From: Acidobacteriota bacterium
GTDB lineage: Bacteria; Acidobacteriota; Terriglobia; Acidiferrales; UBA7541
Direction of reading: 5' to 3'
Assembly: GCA_003153585.1 (NCBI GenBank)
Contig: PLZZ01000190.1
Coordinates: forward strand, 2,190-8,030
DNA length: 5,841 nt
A program made the translations under genes and the position numbers. Shown here in pieces: positions 1 through 5,841 of the stretch. How positions within the stretch are numbered: the first letter of the stretch is position 1; every line of letters starts with the position of its first letter. Below the pieces are notes generated by a model. It did not search any database, was not told where the DNA came from, and saw only the letters and a program-made list of their open reading frames with translations.

Positions 1-2229
1 GCCGACTTTCGCGACATTCGCAGCCAATCCAGCGAAGTATTCTCCGATGTGTTCGCCTACCAGCTTGGCTTGGACGGTCTGAGCGTGGATGGTAAAGCCG
101 ATCGCATCGTGACCAGCTACGTCTCCGGAAATTTTTTCCCTGCGCTGGGAATCAAGCCGGAACTCGGTCGATTTATCCTTCCTTCGGAAGGCGAGACCCT
201 GGGAGCCGATCCTGTAATGGTTCTCAGCTACTCCTACTGGAAGACGCGGTTCGGAGGAGATCCTGCCATCGTAGGCCGCAAAGTTTCGGTGGATGGCCAT
301 CCCATCACGATCGTCGGTGTAGCGCCGCGAGGATTCGTCGGAATCTTTCCCTTCCTGAGCATTCAGGGGTATTTGCCGCTCGGCATGCTGGAAATTGGAG
401 GCCAGCCGGACGATTTCATGACCAATCGTCAACTTCGCAATCTGCCCGTGCTCGGCCGCTTGCGTCCGGGCACCGGACTACAGGAGGCGCAGGCTTCTCT
501 GTCGGTGATAGGCCGGCGTTTGTCGCAGCAATATCCGGAGGCTGACAAGGATTTGAGTCTTCAGGTCTATCCGGAGCTGCGCGCGCGGCCTCAACCCGAT
601 CCGGACAATACTTTGCTGGTGATCTCCGGACTTTTCTTGAGCTTGACGGCGCTGGTGTTGCTGCTCGCCTGTGTAAACGTGGCCAACATTCTGCTCGTCC
701 GTGCCACCGTGCGCGAACGCGAGATGGCCATTCGCGCGGCCTTGGGTGCCGCGCGATTTCGCCTCGTCCGGCAATTGCTGACCGAAAGTATTCTGCTGGC
801 ATTGCTAGGTGGAATCGCGGGAATTTTTCTCGGCTACTGGGGCAGTTCCGCACTGGCTTCCCTCAATTTTCAGACCGATCTTCCCGTGCATCTCGATTTC
901 GGCTTTGACTGGCGCGTATTTGGCTATGCCACGGCGGCCGCGCTATTGACCGGAATCATCGTCGGCTTAGTACCCGCGATTCGCGCCTCGCGCGGAAATC
1001 TTGCCACCATCCTGCACGAAGGTGGCCGTGGCGTTGTGGGAGGCAAGAATCGTCTGCGCAGCGGGCTCGTTGTGGCGCAGGTGGCAGGCTCGCTCGTGCT
1101 TCTAATCATTGCGGGGCTTTTTGCTCGGAGCCTCGGAAAAGCCCAGAACACGAGCCTTGGCTTCGATCCGGACCACGTTCTGAATCTCACCATGGATCCC
1201 GTGGAAATCGGATTCAACCAGCAGCAGACGCGCGATTTTTACAAGAACGTTCTAACCCGCGTCGGTTCCCTTCCCGGAGTGGTGTCGGCGAGCACTGCAA
1301 CCGCGACGCCCATGGGCTATTACAACAGCACCGACACGCTCACGATCGAAGGCTATCAGCCTCCCGCCGGCCAGCCGCTTCCGTCTGCCATGTACAACAC
1401 GATTTCCATAGACTACTTCCGGACCATGCAAATCCCCATCCTGCGTGGCAGAGCTTTCACCGACGCTGACGGTGATAACTCACAGTACGTCGCAATCCTG
1501 AGTGAGGCTATGGCAAAGAAATTCTGGCCCGACGCAGATCCCATCGGAAGGCAATTTCAAATGAGTTCCGAAGCAAAACATTCGATGGTGGTCGTCGGTG
1601 TGGTGAAGGACGTGCGGTACCAGGGTGTCACTGGTGTGATCCCGCCGGTTTTTTATGCTCCGTTTGTGCAACATCAGTCGGGCAACTCCTTACAATTCGT
1701 TCAAGTGCGCACGACAGCAGCGCCCGAAACGATGATCCCGGAAATCGAACGCACAATCCAATCGCTCGCGCCACAGCTTCCAGTCTTCGACGTAGAAACG
1801 ATGAGGCAAGCTCTCTATACCCTCAACGGACTGTTGGTTTATCGGATAGGCGCAGGGCTGGCGGCTGTTCTTGGCGTCCTAGGATTGATTCTCGCAATCG
1901 TGGGAGTTTATGGCGTGGTCTCCTATGCCGCCAGCCAGAAGACGCACGAAATCGGTGTTCGGATGGCGCTGGGAGCGCAGCCGACGGACATCCTGAAGAT
2001 GGTTTTCGGTGAGGGACTGTTCATTGTGGCGATTGGTTTGGCCGTTGGAATCGCGATGGCCTTAGCCGCGGCGCAAGTGGTAGGAAAATTCCTGACTGTA
2101 AGCGCTATGGACCCGGTGACGTACGTCGCCGTTTCGGCAATTCTCACAATTGTGGCCCTCTCAGCATGCTACATCCCGGCGCGGCGGGCTATGCGCGTGG
2201 ATCCGATGGTGGCGCTCAGATACGAATAG
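1..2229 (+). CDS. ADOP-family (MacB/FtsX-like) ABC transporter permease, 5'-truncated by window edge
   Basis: Inner-membrane permease of the MacB/FtsX superfamily, probably of the acidobacterial duplicated orphan permease type. The frame is open from base 1 to the TAG at 2227-2229 (742 residues visible). The first codons (ADFRDIRSQSSEVFSD) already match the early periplasmic domain of the neighbouring permease, so the GTG at 49 is not the start and about 77 residues, including the first membrane helix, lie upstream. In visible numbering: periplasmic MacB-type domain to about 195; helices near 205-226, 264-283, 307-324 and 356-374, with FtsX-type motifs ACVNVANILLVRA and RQLLTESILLA between or beside them; second periplasmic domain about 377-610; C-terminal helices near 617-637, 671-693 and 705-724, with THEIGVRMALGAQ between them; tail ending ALRYE. 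There are no Walker A or B motifs, so an ATPase must come from elsewhere. Substrate unknown. The downstream paralogue starts 19 bases after the stop, implying an operon. Confidence 0.96.
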   Translation, partial: ADFRDIRSQSSEVFSDVFAYQLGLDGLSVDGKADRIVTSYVSGNFFPALGIKPELGRFILPSEGETLGADPVMVLSYSYWKTRFGGDPAIVGRKVSVDGHPITIVGVAPRGFVGIFPFLSIQGYLPLGMLEIGGQPDDFMTNRQLRNLPVLGRLRPGTGLQEAQASLSVIGRRLSQQYPEADKDLSLQVYPELRARPQPDPDNTLLVISGLFLSLTALVLLLACVNVANILLVRATVREREMAIRAALGAARFRLVRQLLTESILLALLGGIAGIFLGYWGSSALASLNFQTDLPVHLDFGFDWRVFGYATAAALLTGIIVGLVPAIRASRGNLATILHEGGRGVVGGKNRLRSGLVVAQVAGSLVLLIIAGLFARSLGKAQNTSLGFDPDHVLNLTMDPVEIGFNQQQTRDFYKNVLTRVGSLPGVVSASTATATPMGYYNSTDTLTIEGYQPPAGQPLPSAMYNTISIDYFRTMQIPILRGRAFTDADGDNSQYVAILSEAMAKKFWPDADPIGRQFQMSSEAKHSMVVVGVVKDVRYQGVTGVIPPVFYAPFVQHQSGNSLQFVQVRTTAAPETMIPEIERTIQSLAPQLPVFDVETMRQALYTLNGLLVYRIGAGLAAVLGVLGLILAIVGVYGVVSYAASQKTHEIGVRMALGAQPTDILKMVFGEGLFIVAIGLAVGIAMALAAAQVVGKFLTVSAMDPVTYVAVSAILTIVALSACYIPARRAMRVDPMVALRYE
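2152..2229 (+). repeat. C-terminal coding repeat, copy 1 of 2 (paralogous)
   Basis: The last 26 codons of the first permease match the last 26 codons of the second (4661-4738) at 68 of 78 bases by my hand alignment, including a 19-base exact run at 2186-2204. The encoded peptides differ at one residue (Ser versus Ala). Best explained by shared ancestry and strong conservation of the ADOP tail, not by a mobile repeat. Confidence 0.7.
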
Positions 2230-2238
2230 ACCAAAACC

Positions 2239-2243
2239 GGAGG
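2239..2243 (+). promoter_or_regulatory. Ribosome binding site of the second permease gene
   Basis: GGAGG lies 5 bases before the ATG at 2249, an optimal Shine-Dalgarno arrangement. It decides the start: the same frame is open back to an ATG at 2150, but that 33-codon extension overlaps the conserved end of the first permease, has no such site, and would precede the MGTLFQDLRYGFRMLRKSPG N-terminus typical of the family. Confidence 0.85.
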
Positions 2244-2248
2244 CGGTA

Positions 2249-4738
2249 ATGGGCACACTATTTCAGGACCTGCGTTATGGATTTCGGATGCTGCGGAAGA
2301 GCCCGGGCTTCACGGCAATCGCAATCCTCACGTTGGCGCTCGGCATTGGCGCCAACACAGCCATTTTTTCCGTAATCAACTCTGCGCTGTTGCGTCCGCT
2401 GCCGTTCAAGGATCCAGGACAACTGGTCCAGCTCTGGTGTACGGAAAGTGCGCCAGGAAATTATCCGCTCACTGGTCCGGACTACCTAGAGTGGCAATCG
2501 CAGAATCGGACCTTCGCAGCGACCAGCCTTTTCTCCTGGGGGCGAGACTTTAATGCGAGTGGCGCAGGTGAACCCGAGTCGGCCGCGGTAATCAACACGC
2601 AAGCGAACTTCTTTGAATTGCTCGGCGTTCCGCCGATAATCGGCCGCACTTTTGATGCCGGGGAAGATCAGGCCGGGAAAAATCACGTTGCGGTTCTCAG
2701 TTATGGATTCTGGAAACGACACTTCGGCGGCCGCACCGATGTCGCAAGTAGCACGATCGAGCTGAACGGCGAAGCCTATGCAGTCATCGGCGTGATGCCT
2801 CGAGGTTTCACTTTTCCCTCGGCTCAGATTAAAACCACGGACATCTGGACGCCGCTGAACATGACGCCGAAGGCACTCGGCACCAAGGGTGCGCATCAAT
2901 GGCGAGCCATTGGACGGCTCAAACCCGGAGTTACTCTCGCGCAGGCGCAGGGAGACCTCGGAATCATCGCAAAAGCCCTCGCAAAGCAGAATCCGGACAG
3001 CAATGACAAAGTTGACGCGGTGGTCGTTTCGCTCAAAGAAGAACTGACGGGCTCCTCGCGCTCATCCCTTTTGATCCTGCTCGGAGCGGTTGCTCTCGTT
3101 CTGCTCGTTGCCTGCGCGAATGTCGCCAACCTCTTGTTGGCTCGTGCCAGCAGCCGCCAGCGCGAAATTGCCGTGCGTTCGGCAATGGGTGCGGGACCCT
3201 GGCGTATCGCGCGCCAACTGCTTACCGAGAGCGTGCTGCTCTCCGTAGCGGGCGCAGCGCTGGGCTTGCTCGGAGCATGGTGGTGCGTCAGCGCGATGCA
3301 AGACGCAGCGAGTCTCCCGATACCACGGGAGAATCCGGTTCGGCTGGATATCACGGTACTTCTGTTCACGACCGGGGTGAGCCTTACGGTCGGAATTCTT
3401 TTCGGTCTCGCTCCCATGTTCCAAGCCCTCAAGACGAATTTGACTGAGGAACTGAAATCGAGCGCGCAGGCGGTGATAAGTCCTGCGGGAGGTCGACGCA
3501 CACTTCGTGACGCGCTGGTTATAGGAGAAATAGCTGCTTCCCTTGCTTTGCTCGTCGGTGCCGGACTCCTGCTGCGCAGTTTTGCTCAAATGCGCTCCGC
3601 GGAAATCGGCGTACGGACGGCAAATGTGATAACCATGGGAATTGTTTTACCTCAAGCGCGATATTCTTCCCTGGTTGCGCGGCGAGAATTCTACGATCGG
3701 CTCCTTGAACGCATCCAGCGCGTTCCAGGCGTGCAGGCGGCTTCCGCTTCGACTGAGATTCCGTTGGAGGGAGGAAATAACGGGTACGTAACATTGGACG
3801 GAAATAACGATCCATCGGTCAAGGATCAACTCGTCGAGTGGAATTACATCACGCCGGACTATTTTCGAGCGTTCGGCATTCCGTTCTTGCAGGGCGAGAA
3901 TTTTTCCTCCGCACAAATAGATCGCGCCGCTGTGATTAGCCAGAAGATCGATGATTTGTATGCATCGGGAAAAACTCCCGTGGTGATTCCCGCGGAATTC
4001 TCGGACGTAGCCATCATCAATCGATCCATGGCGCGCGCGTATTGGCCGAACCAAGATGCCGTAGGAAAAGTCTTCAAGCACGATGACCTCCCCACCAGAG
4101 TGATTGGCGTGGTGGGGGACACCAAACAATTCGGAATCCGCGAGAAGACCATTCCGCAGGCATATTTCCCGCTAAGTGAAATTCTCATTGTGCCTGGCTT
4201 GGGAGGGCGCTTAGTGGTGAAGACCACCGCTTCTCCAACCAGCGTGCTGAATGCGATTCGCAGTGAAGTCCGCGGGATCGATAGCGGCCTCGCCGTGTTT
4301 AACGCCAGAACGATGGATCAGATCGTCGCTGAATCCATGGAAGGCACCAGGGTTCAGACAGTGCTTCTCGGCGTGTTCGCGGCTCTGGCGATGGTACTCG
4401 CGGCGGTGGGACTTTACGGCGTGATGGCATATGTTGTGACGCAACAGACGCACGAAATTGGGATACGCATGGCGCTGGGCGCGCAACGCAACGATGTGTT
4501 ACGCATGGTGCTGAAGCAAGGCGGAAAAGTCACGGCGCTCGGCGTGGGCGTCGGCGTTGCTGCAGCCCTGGGGCTGACCTCTTTGATGCGCAGCCTGCTT
4601 TTCGGAGTGCAATTCACCGATCCAGTCACATTCGCGGTCGTAATAACGCTGCTCACGTTCGTGGCCCTTGCGGCGTGCTACATTCCGGCGCGGAGGGCTA
4701 TGCGCGTGGATCCCATGGTGGCGTTGAGATACGAATAA
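2249..4738 (+). CDS. ADOP-family (MacB/FtsX-like) ABC transporter permease, complete
   Basis: Complete 829-residue inner-membrane permease, close to the roughly 800-residue size usual for ADOP proteins. Residues 1-20 form a basic cytoplasmic lead (LRYGFRMLRKSPGF), followed by helix 1 at about 21-46 with LALGIGANTAIFS. A periplasmic MacB-type domain runs to about 265. Helices follow near 274-294 (ACANVANLLLARA), 329-348 (after RQLLTES), 369-388 and 422-442. A second periplasmic domain spans about 443-695 and carries a roughly 24-residue insertion near 555-586 relative to the upstream paralogue. Terminal helices lie near 704-726, 761-779 and 793-811, with THEIGIRMALGAQ at 734-746 and the tail ACYIPARRAMRVDPMVALRYE. 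This is the duplicated MacB core without a nucleotide-binding domain: no Walker motifs occur. It is expected to pair with a separate ATPase and perhaps with the upstream permease. Efflux or periplasmic mechanotransmission is inferred from MacB; the cargo is unknown. Its start is 19 bases after the upstream stop. Confidence 0.97.
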   Translation: MGTLFQDLRYGFRMLRKSPGFTAIAILTLALGIGANTAIFSVINSALLRPLPFKDPGQLVQLWCTESAPGNYPLTGPDYLEWQSQNRTFAATSLFSWGRDFNASGAGEPESAAVINTQANFFELLGVPPIIGRTFDAGEDQAGKNHVAVLSYGFWKRHFGGRTDVASSTIELNGEAYAVIGVMPRGFTFPSAQIKTTDIWTPLNMTPKALGTKGAHQWRAIGRLKPGVTLAQAQGDLGIIAKALAKQNPDSNDKVDAVVVSLKEELTGSSRSSLLILLGAVALVLLVACANVANLLLARASSRQREIAVRSAMGAGPWRIARQLLTESVLLSVAGAALGLLGAWWCVSAMQDAASLPIPRENPVRLDITVLLFTTGVSLTVGILFGLAPMFQALKTNLTEELKSSAQAVISPAGGRRTLRDALVIGEIAASLALLVGAGLLLRSFAQMRSAEIGVRTANVITMGIVLPQARYSSLVARREFYDRLLERIQRVPGVQAASASTEIPLEGGNNGYVTLDGNNDPSVKDQLVEWNYITPDYFRAFGIPFLQGENFSSAQIDRAAVISQKIDDLYASGKTPVVIPAEFSDVAIINRSMARAYWPNQDAVGKVFKHDDLPTRVIGVVGDTKQFGIREKTIPQAYFPLSEILIVPGLGGRLVVKTTASPTSVLNAIRSEVRGIDSGLAVFNARTMDQIVAESMEGTRVQTVLLGVFAALAMVLAAVGLYGVMAYVVTQQTHEIGIRMALGAQRNDVLRMVLKQGGKVTALGVGVGVAAALGLTSLMRSLLFGVQFTDPVTFAVVITLLTFVALAACYIPARRAMRVDPMVALRYE
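4661..4738 (+). repeat. C-terminal coding repeat, copy 2 of 2 (paralogous)
   Basis: Partner of 2152-2229. The exact 19-base run falls at 4695-4713. Nine of the ten base differences leave the protein unchanged or swap stop codons (TAG to TAA) or belong to synonymous codons, except the two changes in the Ser/Ala codon. Confidence 0.7.
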
Positions 4739-4863
4739 GGCCATTCCGCAGAGCTGTCCGGAAACGCGACAAACAATCCCGCAACTGGTCACGCGCGCTA
4801 ATCTATAGGTCGCAACGCGCATCTAAAGTACTATCAGCTATGGACTTAGAATGACGCTGCTCT

Positions 4864-4893
4864 GGAATCCCAACTGCCCATATTTGGGAGTCC
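4864..4893 (+). promoter_or_regulatory. Imperfect hairpin in the leader of the receiver-phosphatase gene
   Basis: GGAATCCCAA (4864-4873) can pair with TTGGGAGTCC (4884-4893): nine base pairs around one A-G mismatch, with a 10-base loop. No T-run follows, so it is unlikely to be an intrinsic terminator. It sits 37 bases before the ATG at 4931 and does not cover the ribosome binding site. It could be a transcript-level control element, a protein-binding palindrome, or chance. Confidence 0.3.
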
Positions 4894-4913
4894 CCACTTA
4901 TCGCTCGCAGTCC

Positions 4914-4922
4914 GGAGAGGGG
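4914..4922 (+). promoter_or_regulatory. Ribosome binding site of the receiver-phosphatase gene
   Basis: The purine run GGAGAGGGG ends 8 bases before the ATG at 4931. It supports 4931 over the in-frame ATGs at 4940 and 4955, whose upstream sequence is poorer in purines. The frame is closed by a TAG at 4847-4849, and I see no other ATG, GTG or TTG in frame between that stop and 4931. Confidence 0.65.
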
Positions 4923-4930
4923 CACTACAA

Positions 4931-5841
4931 ATGCCACCGATGGCGGTTGAACTCATGAACGAAACAGGTCCCACCCAGGCGAGCATCCTTATCGCGGATG
5001 ACCAGCCAGATGTCCTTGAGGCGCTGCGCCTACTCCTAAAAGGACACGGTTACGTGACCGAAGCGGTGACCTCGCCGGCAGCGCTGATCGAAGCCATTGC
5101 ACGGCGAGAGTTCGATCTGGTCTTGATGGACTTGAATTACGCGCGCGATACGACGTCCGGGCGGGAAGGTTTGGACGTCCTTTCAAAATTGAAAGCTTCT
5201 GAAACCGCGCCGCCGATTGTGGTAATGACCGGATGGGCCACAGTGGGCCTGGCTGTGGAAGCCATGCAGCGAGGAGTCGGCGACTTCGTTGAAAAGCCGT
5301 GGGTGAACGCGCGTCTTCTGGAGATTCTGCAAAAACAAGTCGACATTGGGCGCGAGCGCCGCACGGCGCGCAGAAGCGCCATGGAGCGCGATCGAACGCA
5401 GAGCGAAATTGCTTCCCAACTCGACCGGCAGGGGCGTGAAATTGAAGAAGCGCGCGCGATCCAACTCGGATTCCTGCCCAAGGAAATTCCGCAGATTGCG
5501 GGTTACGAAATCGCGGGAGCCTGGCAGCCGGCGCGCATTGTAGGCGGGGATTACTACGACGTTTTTCCGTTCGAAGGAGACACGCTCGGGTTGTGCATCG
5601 CGGACGTGGCCGGAAAGGGAATGCCGGCGGCGCTGCTGATGTCGAACTTGCAGGCGGCGGTTCGCGGGCTTGCTTCGCCTTCCTTATCTCCGGAAGTTTT
5701 GTGCGAGCGATTGAACTCGCTGATTTGCCGGAGTATCGCCAGCGATCGCTTCATCACTTTTTTCTACGCGCATCTCGACGGCGGGTCCAGGCAGTTGTGC
5801 TACGCGAATGCCGGGCACAATGCTCCCATCATCGCGCATCG
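4931..5841 (+). CDS. Response regulator with PP2C/SpoIIE (RsbU-type) phosphatase output, 3'-truncated by window edge
   Basis: Cytoplasmic two-domain signalling protein, 303 codons visible and open at the right edge. The receiver spans about 18-136: acidic pocket D23-D24, phosphoacceptor D67 in LVLMDLNYARDTTSG, switch T100 in VVMTGWA, and K122 in FVEKPW. The long loop after D67 and the MTGWATV..AVEAM..G..DFVEKPW pattern resemble receivers of NtrC-type regulators. A charged, helical, coiled-coil-like linker covers about 138-176. The SpoIIE/RsbU-type PP2C domain starts near 173 (EEARAIQLGFLPKEIP) and shows GGDYYDVF (205-212), IADVAGKGMPAALLMS (223-238) and YANAGHNAP (291-299); D207 and D225 are likely metal ligands. 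The C-terminal metal-binding part, some 60-70 residues, is off the edge. By family, it would dephosphorylate a serine or threonine on an anti-anti-sigma STAS protein, freeing a sigma factor by partner switching, under control of receiver phosphorylation. The sensor kinase and STAS partner are not in this window. Function is inferred from domains; the target is unknown. Confidence 0.93.
   Translation, partial: MPPMAVELMNETGPTQASILIADDQPDVLEALRLLLKGHGYVTEAVTSPAALIEAIARREFDLVLMDLNYARDTTSGREGLDVLSKLKASETAPPIVVMTGWATVGLAVEAMQRGVGDFVEKPWVNARLLEILQKQVDIGRERRTARRSAMERDRTQSEIASQLDRQGREIEEARAIQLGFLPKEIPQIAGYEIAGAWQPARIVGGDYYDVFPFEGDTLGLCIADVAGKGMPAALLMSNLQAAVRGLASPSLSPEVLCERLNSLICRSIASDRFITFFYAHLDGGSRQLCYANAGHNAPIIAH

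Larger units (their letters stand above)
4739..4930. other. Intergenic region between permease operon and signalling gene
   Basis: 192 bases without a supported gene. Just after the permease stop there is a 5-bp inverted repeat, TTCCG (4744-4748) and CGGAA (4759-4763), with a 10-base loop but no T-run, so it is a poor terminator candidate. A GCGCG/CGCGC pair (4793-4797, 4816-4820) is also too loose to trust. Possible -10 like hexamers are TAGAAT at 4847-4852 (five of six consensus bases) and TACTAT at 4829-4834, but neither has a recognisable -35 at the right distance. A promoter for the phosphatase gene is expected here by spacing, yet I cannot place it with confidence. Read-through from the permease genes cannot be excluded. 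Confidence 0.6.

Noticed and set aside
416..853. Minus-strand open frames within the permease genes (for example 416-853, 2896-3501, 3647-4129)
   Set aside because: Their translations are Arg/Pro/Ser/Ala-rich without recognisable domains and lie wholly opposite well-conserved permease codons; they are shadows in GC-rich coding DNA.
49..2229. GTG at 49 as the true start of the first permease
   Set aside because: The 16 codons before it continue the same homologous domain without a stop, and the first membrane helix would be missing. The gene simply begins outside the window.
2150..2248. In-frame N-terminal extension of the second permease from an ATG at 2150
   Set aside because: It overlaps the conserved C-terminus of the first permease in another frame, encodes no family-like sequence, and the ATG at 2249 has a strong ribosome binding site and the canonical ADOP N-terminus.
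4744..4763. Terminator after the second permease
   Set aside because: Only a 5-bp stem with a 10-base loop and no following T-run.
4847..4852. TAGAAT as a -10 promoter element
   Set aside because: It matches five of six consensus bases, but no -35 like hexamer lies 16-18 bases upstream, and such hexamers arise often by chance.
5137..5481. Frames inside the receiver-phosphatase gene: minus-strand 5137-5481, 5183-5464 and 5554-5757, and plus-strand 5346-5543
   Set aside because: The + strand frame from 4931 carries intact receiver and PP2C motifs through this whole stretch; these alternative frames show no domain or conserved motif.

Overview
The window (5841 bases, moderately GC-rich, all genes on the + strand) looks like a piece of an Acidobacteriota chromosome. 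The main reason is a tandem pair of large MacB/FtsX-type permeases with the hallmarks of the 'acidobacterial duplicated orphan permease' (ADOP) family: an N-terminus of the 'LRYGFRMLRKSPGFT...LALGIGANTAIFS' type, two periplasmic domains, two FtsX-type membrane blocks, no ATPase domain, and a C-terminal tail of the 'YIPARRAMRVDPMVALRYE' type. The organism assignment is inferred from the gene families; no rRNA or other marker is present.

Layout: (1) bases 1-2229, an ADOP-type permease whose N-terminus (about 77 residues by alignment to its neighbour) lies off the left edge; (2) after a 19-base gap with a good ribosome binding site, a complete second ADOP-type permease at 2249-4738 (829 residues), surely co-transcribed with the first; (3) a 192-base intergenic stretch, 4739-4930, with a small imperfect hairpin and no convincing terminator or promoter; (4) from 4931 to beyond the right edge, a two-domain signalling protein: an N-terminal response-regulator receiver of NtrC-like flavour, a charged helical linker, and a PP2C/SpoIIE/RsbU-type serine/threonine phosphatase domain cut off by the window end.

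The two permeases probably act together or as paralogues in an ABC-type efflux or mechanotransmission system, with the ATPase encoded elsewhere; their substrate cannot be read from the sequence. The phosphatase is probably an independent unit: phosphorylation of its receiver would control dephosphorylation of an anti-anti-sigma (STAS) partner, and no such partner or anti-sigma kinase is visible here. I see no mobile element, CRISPR array, RNA gene or clearly undescribed system. The points most worth a second look are the receiver-phosphatase architecture with its unusual receiver loop, the insertion in the second permease, and the short leader region ahead of the phosphatase gene.
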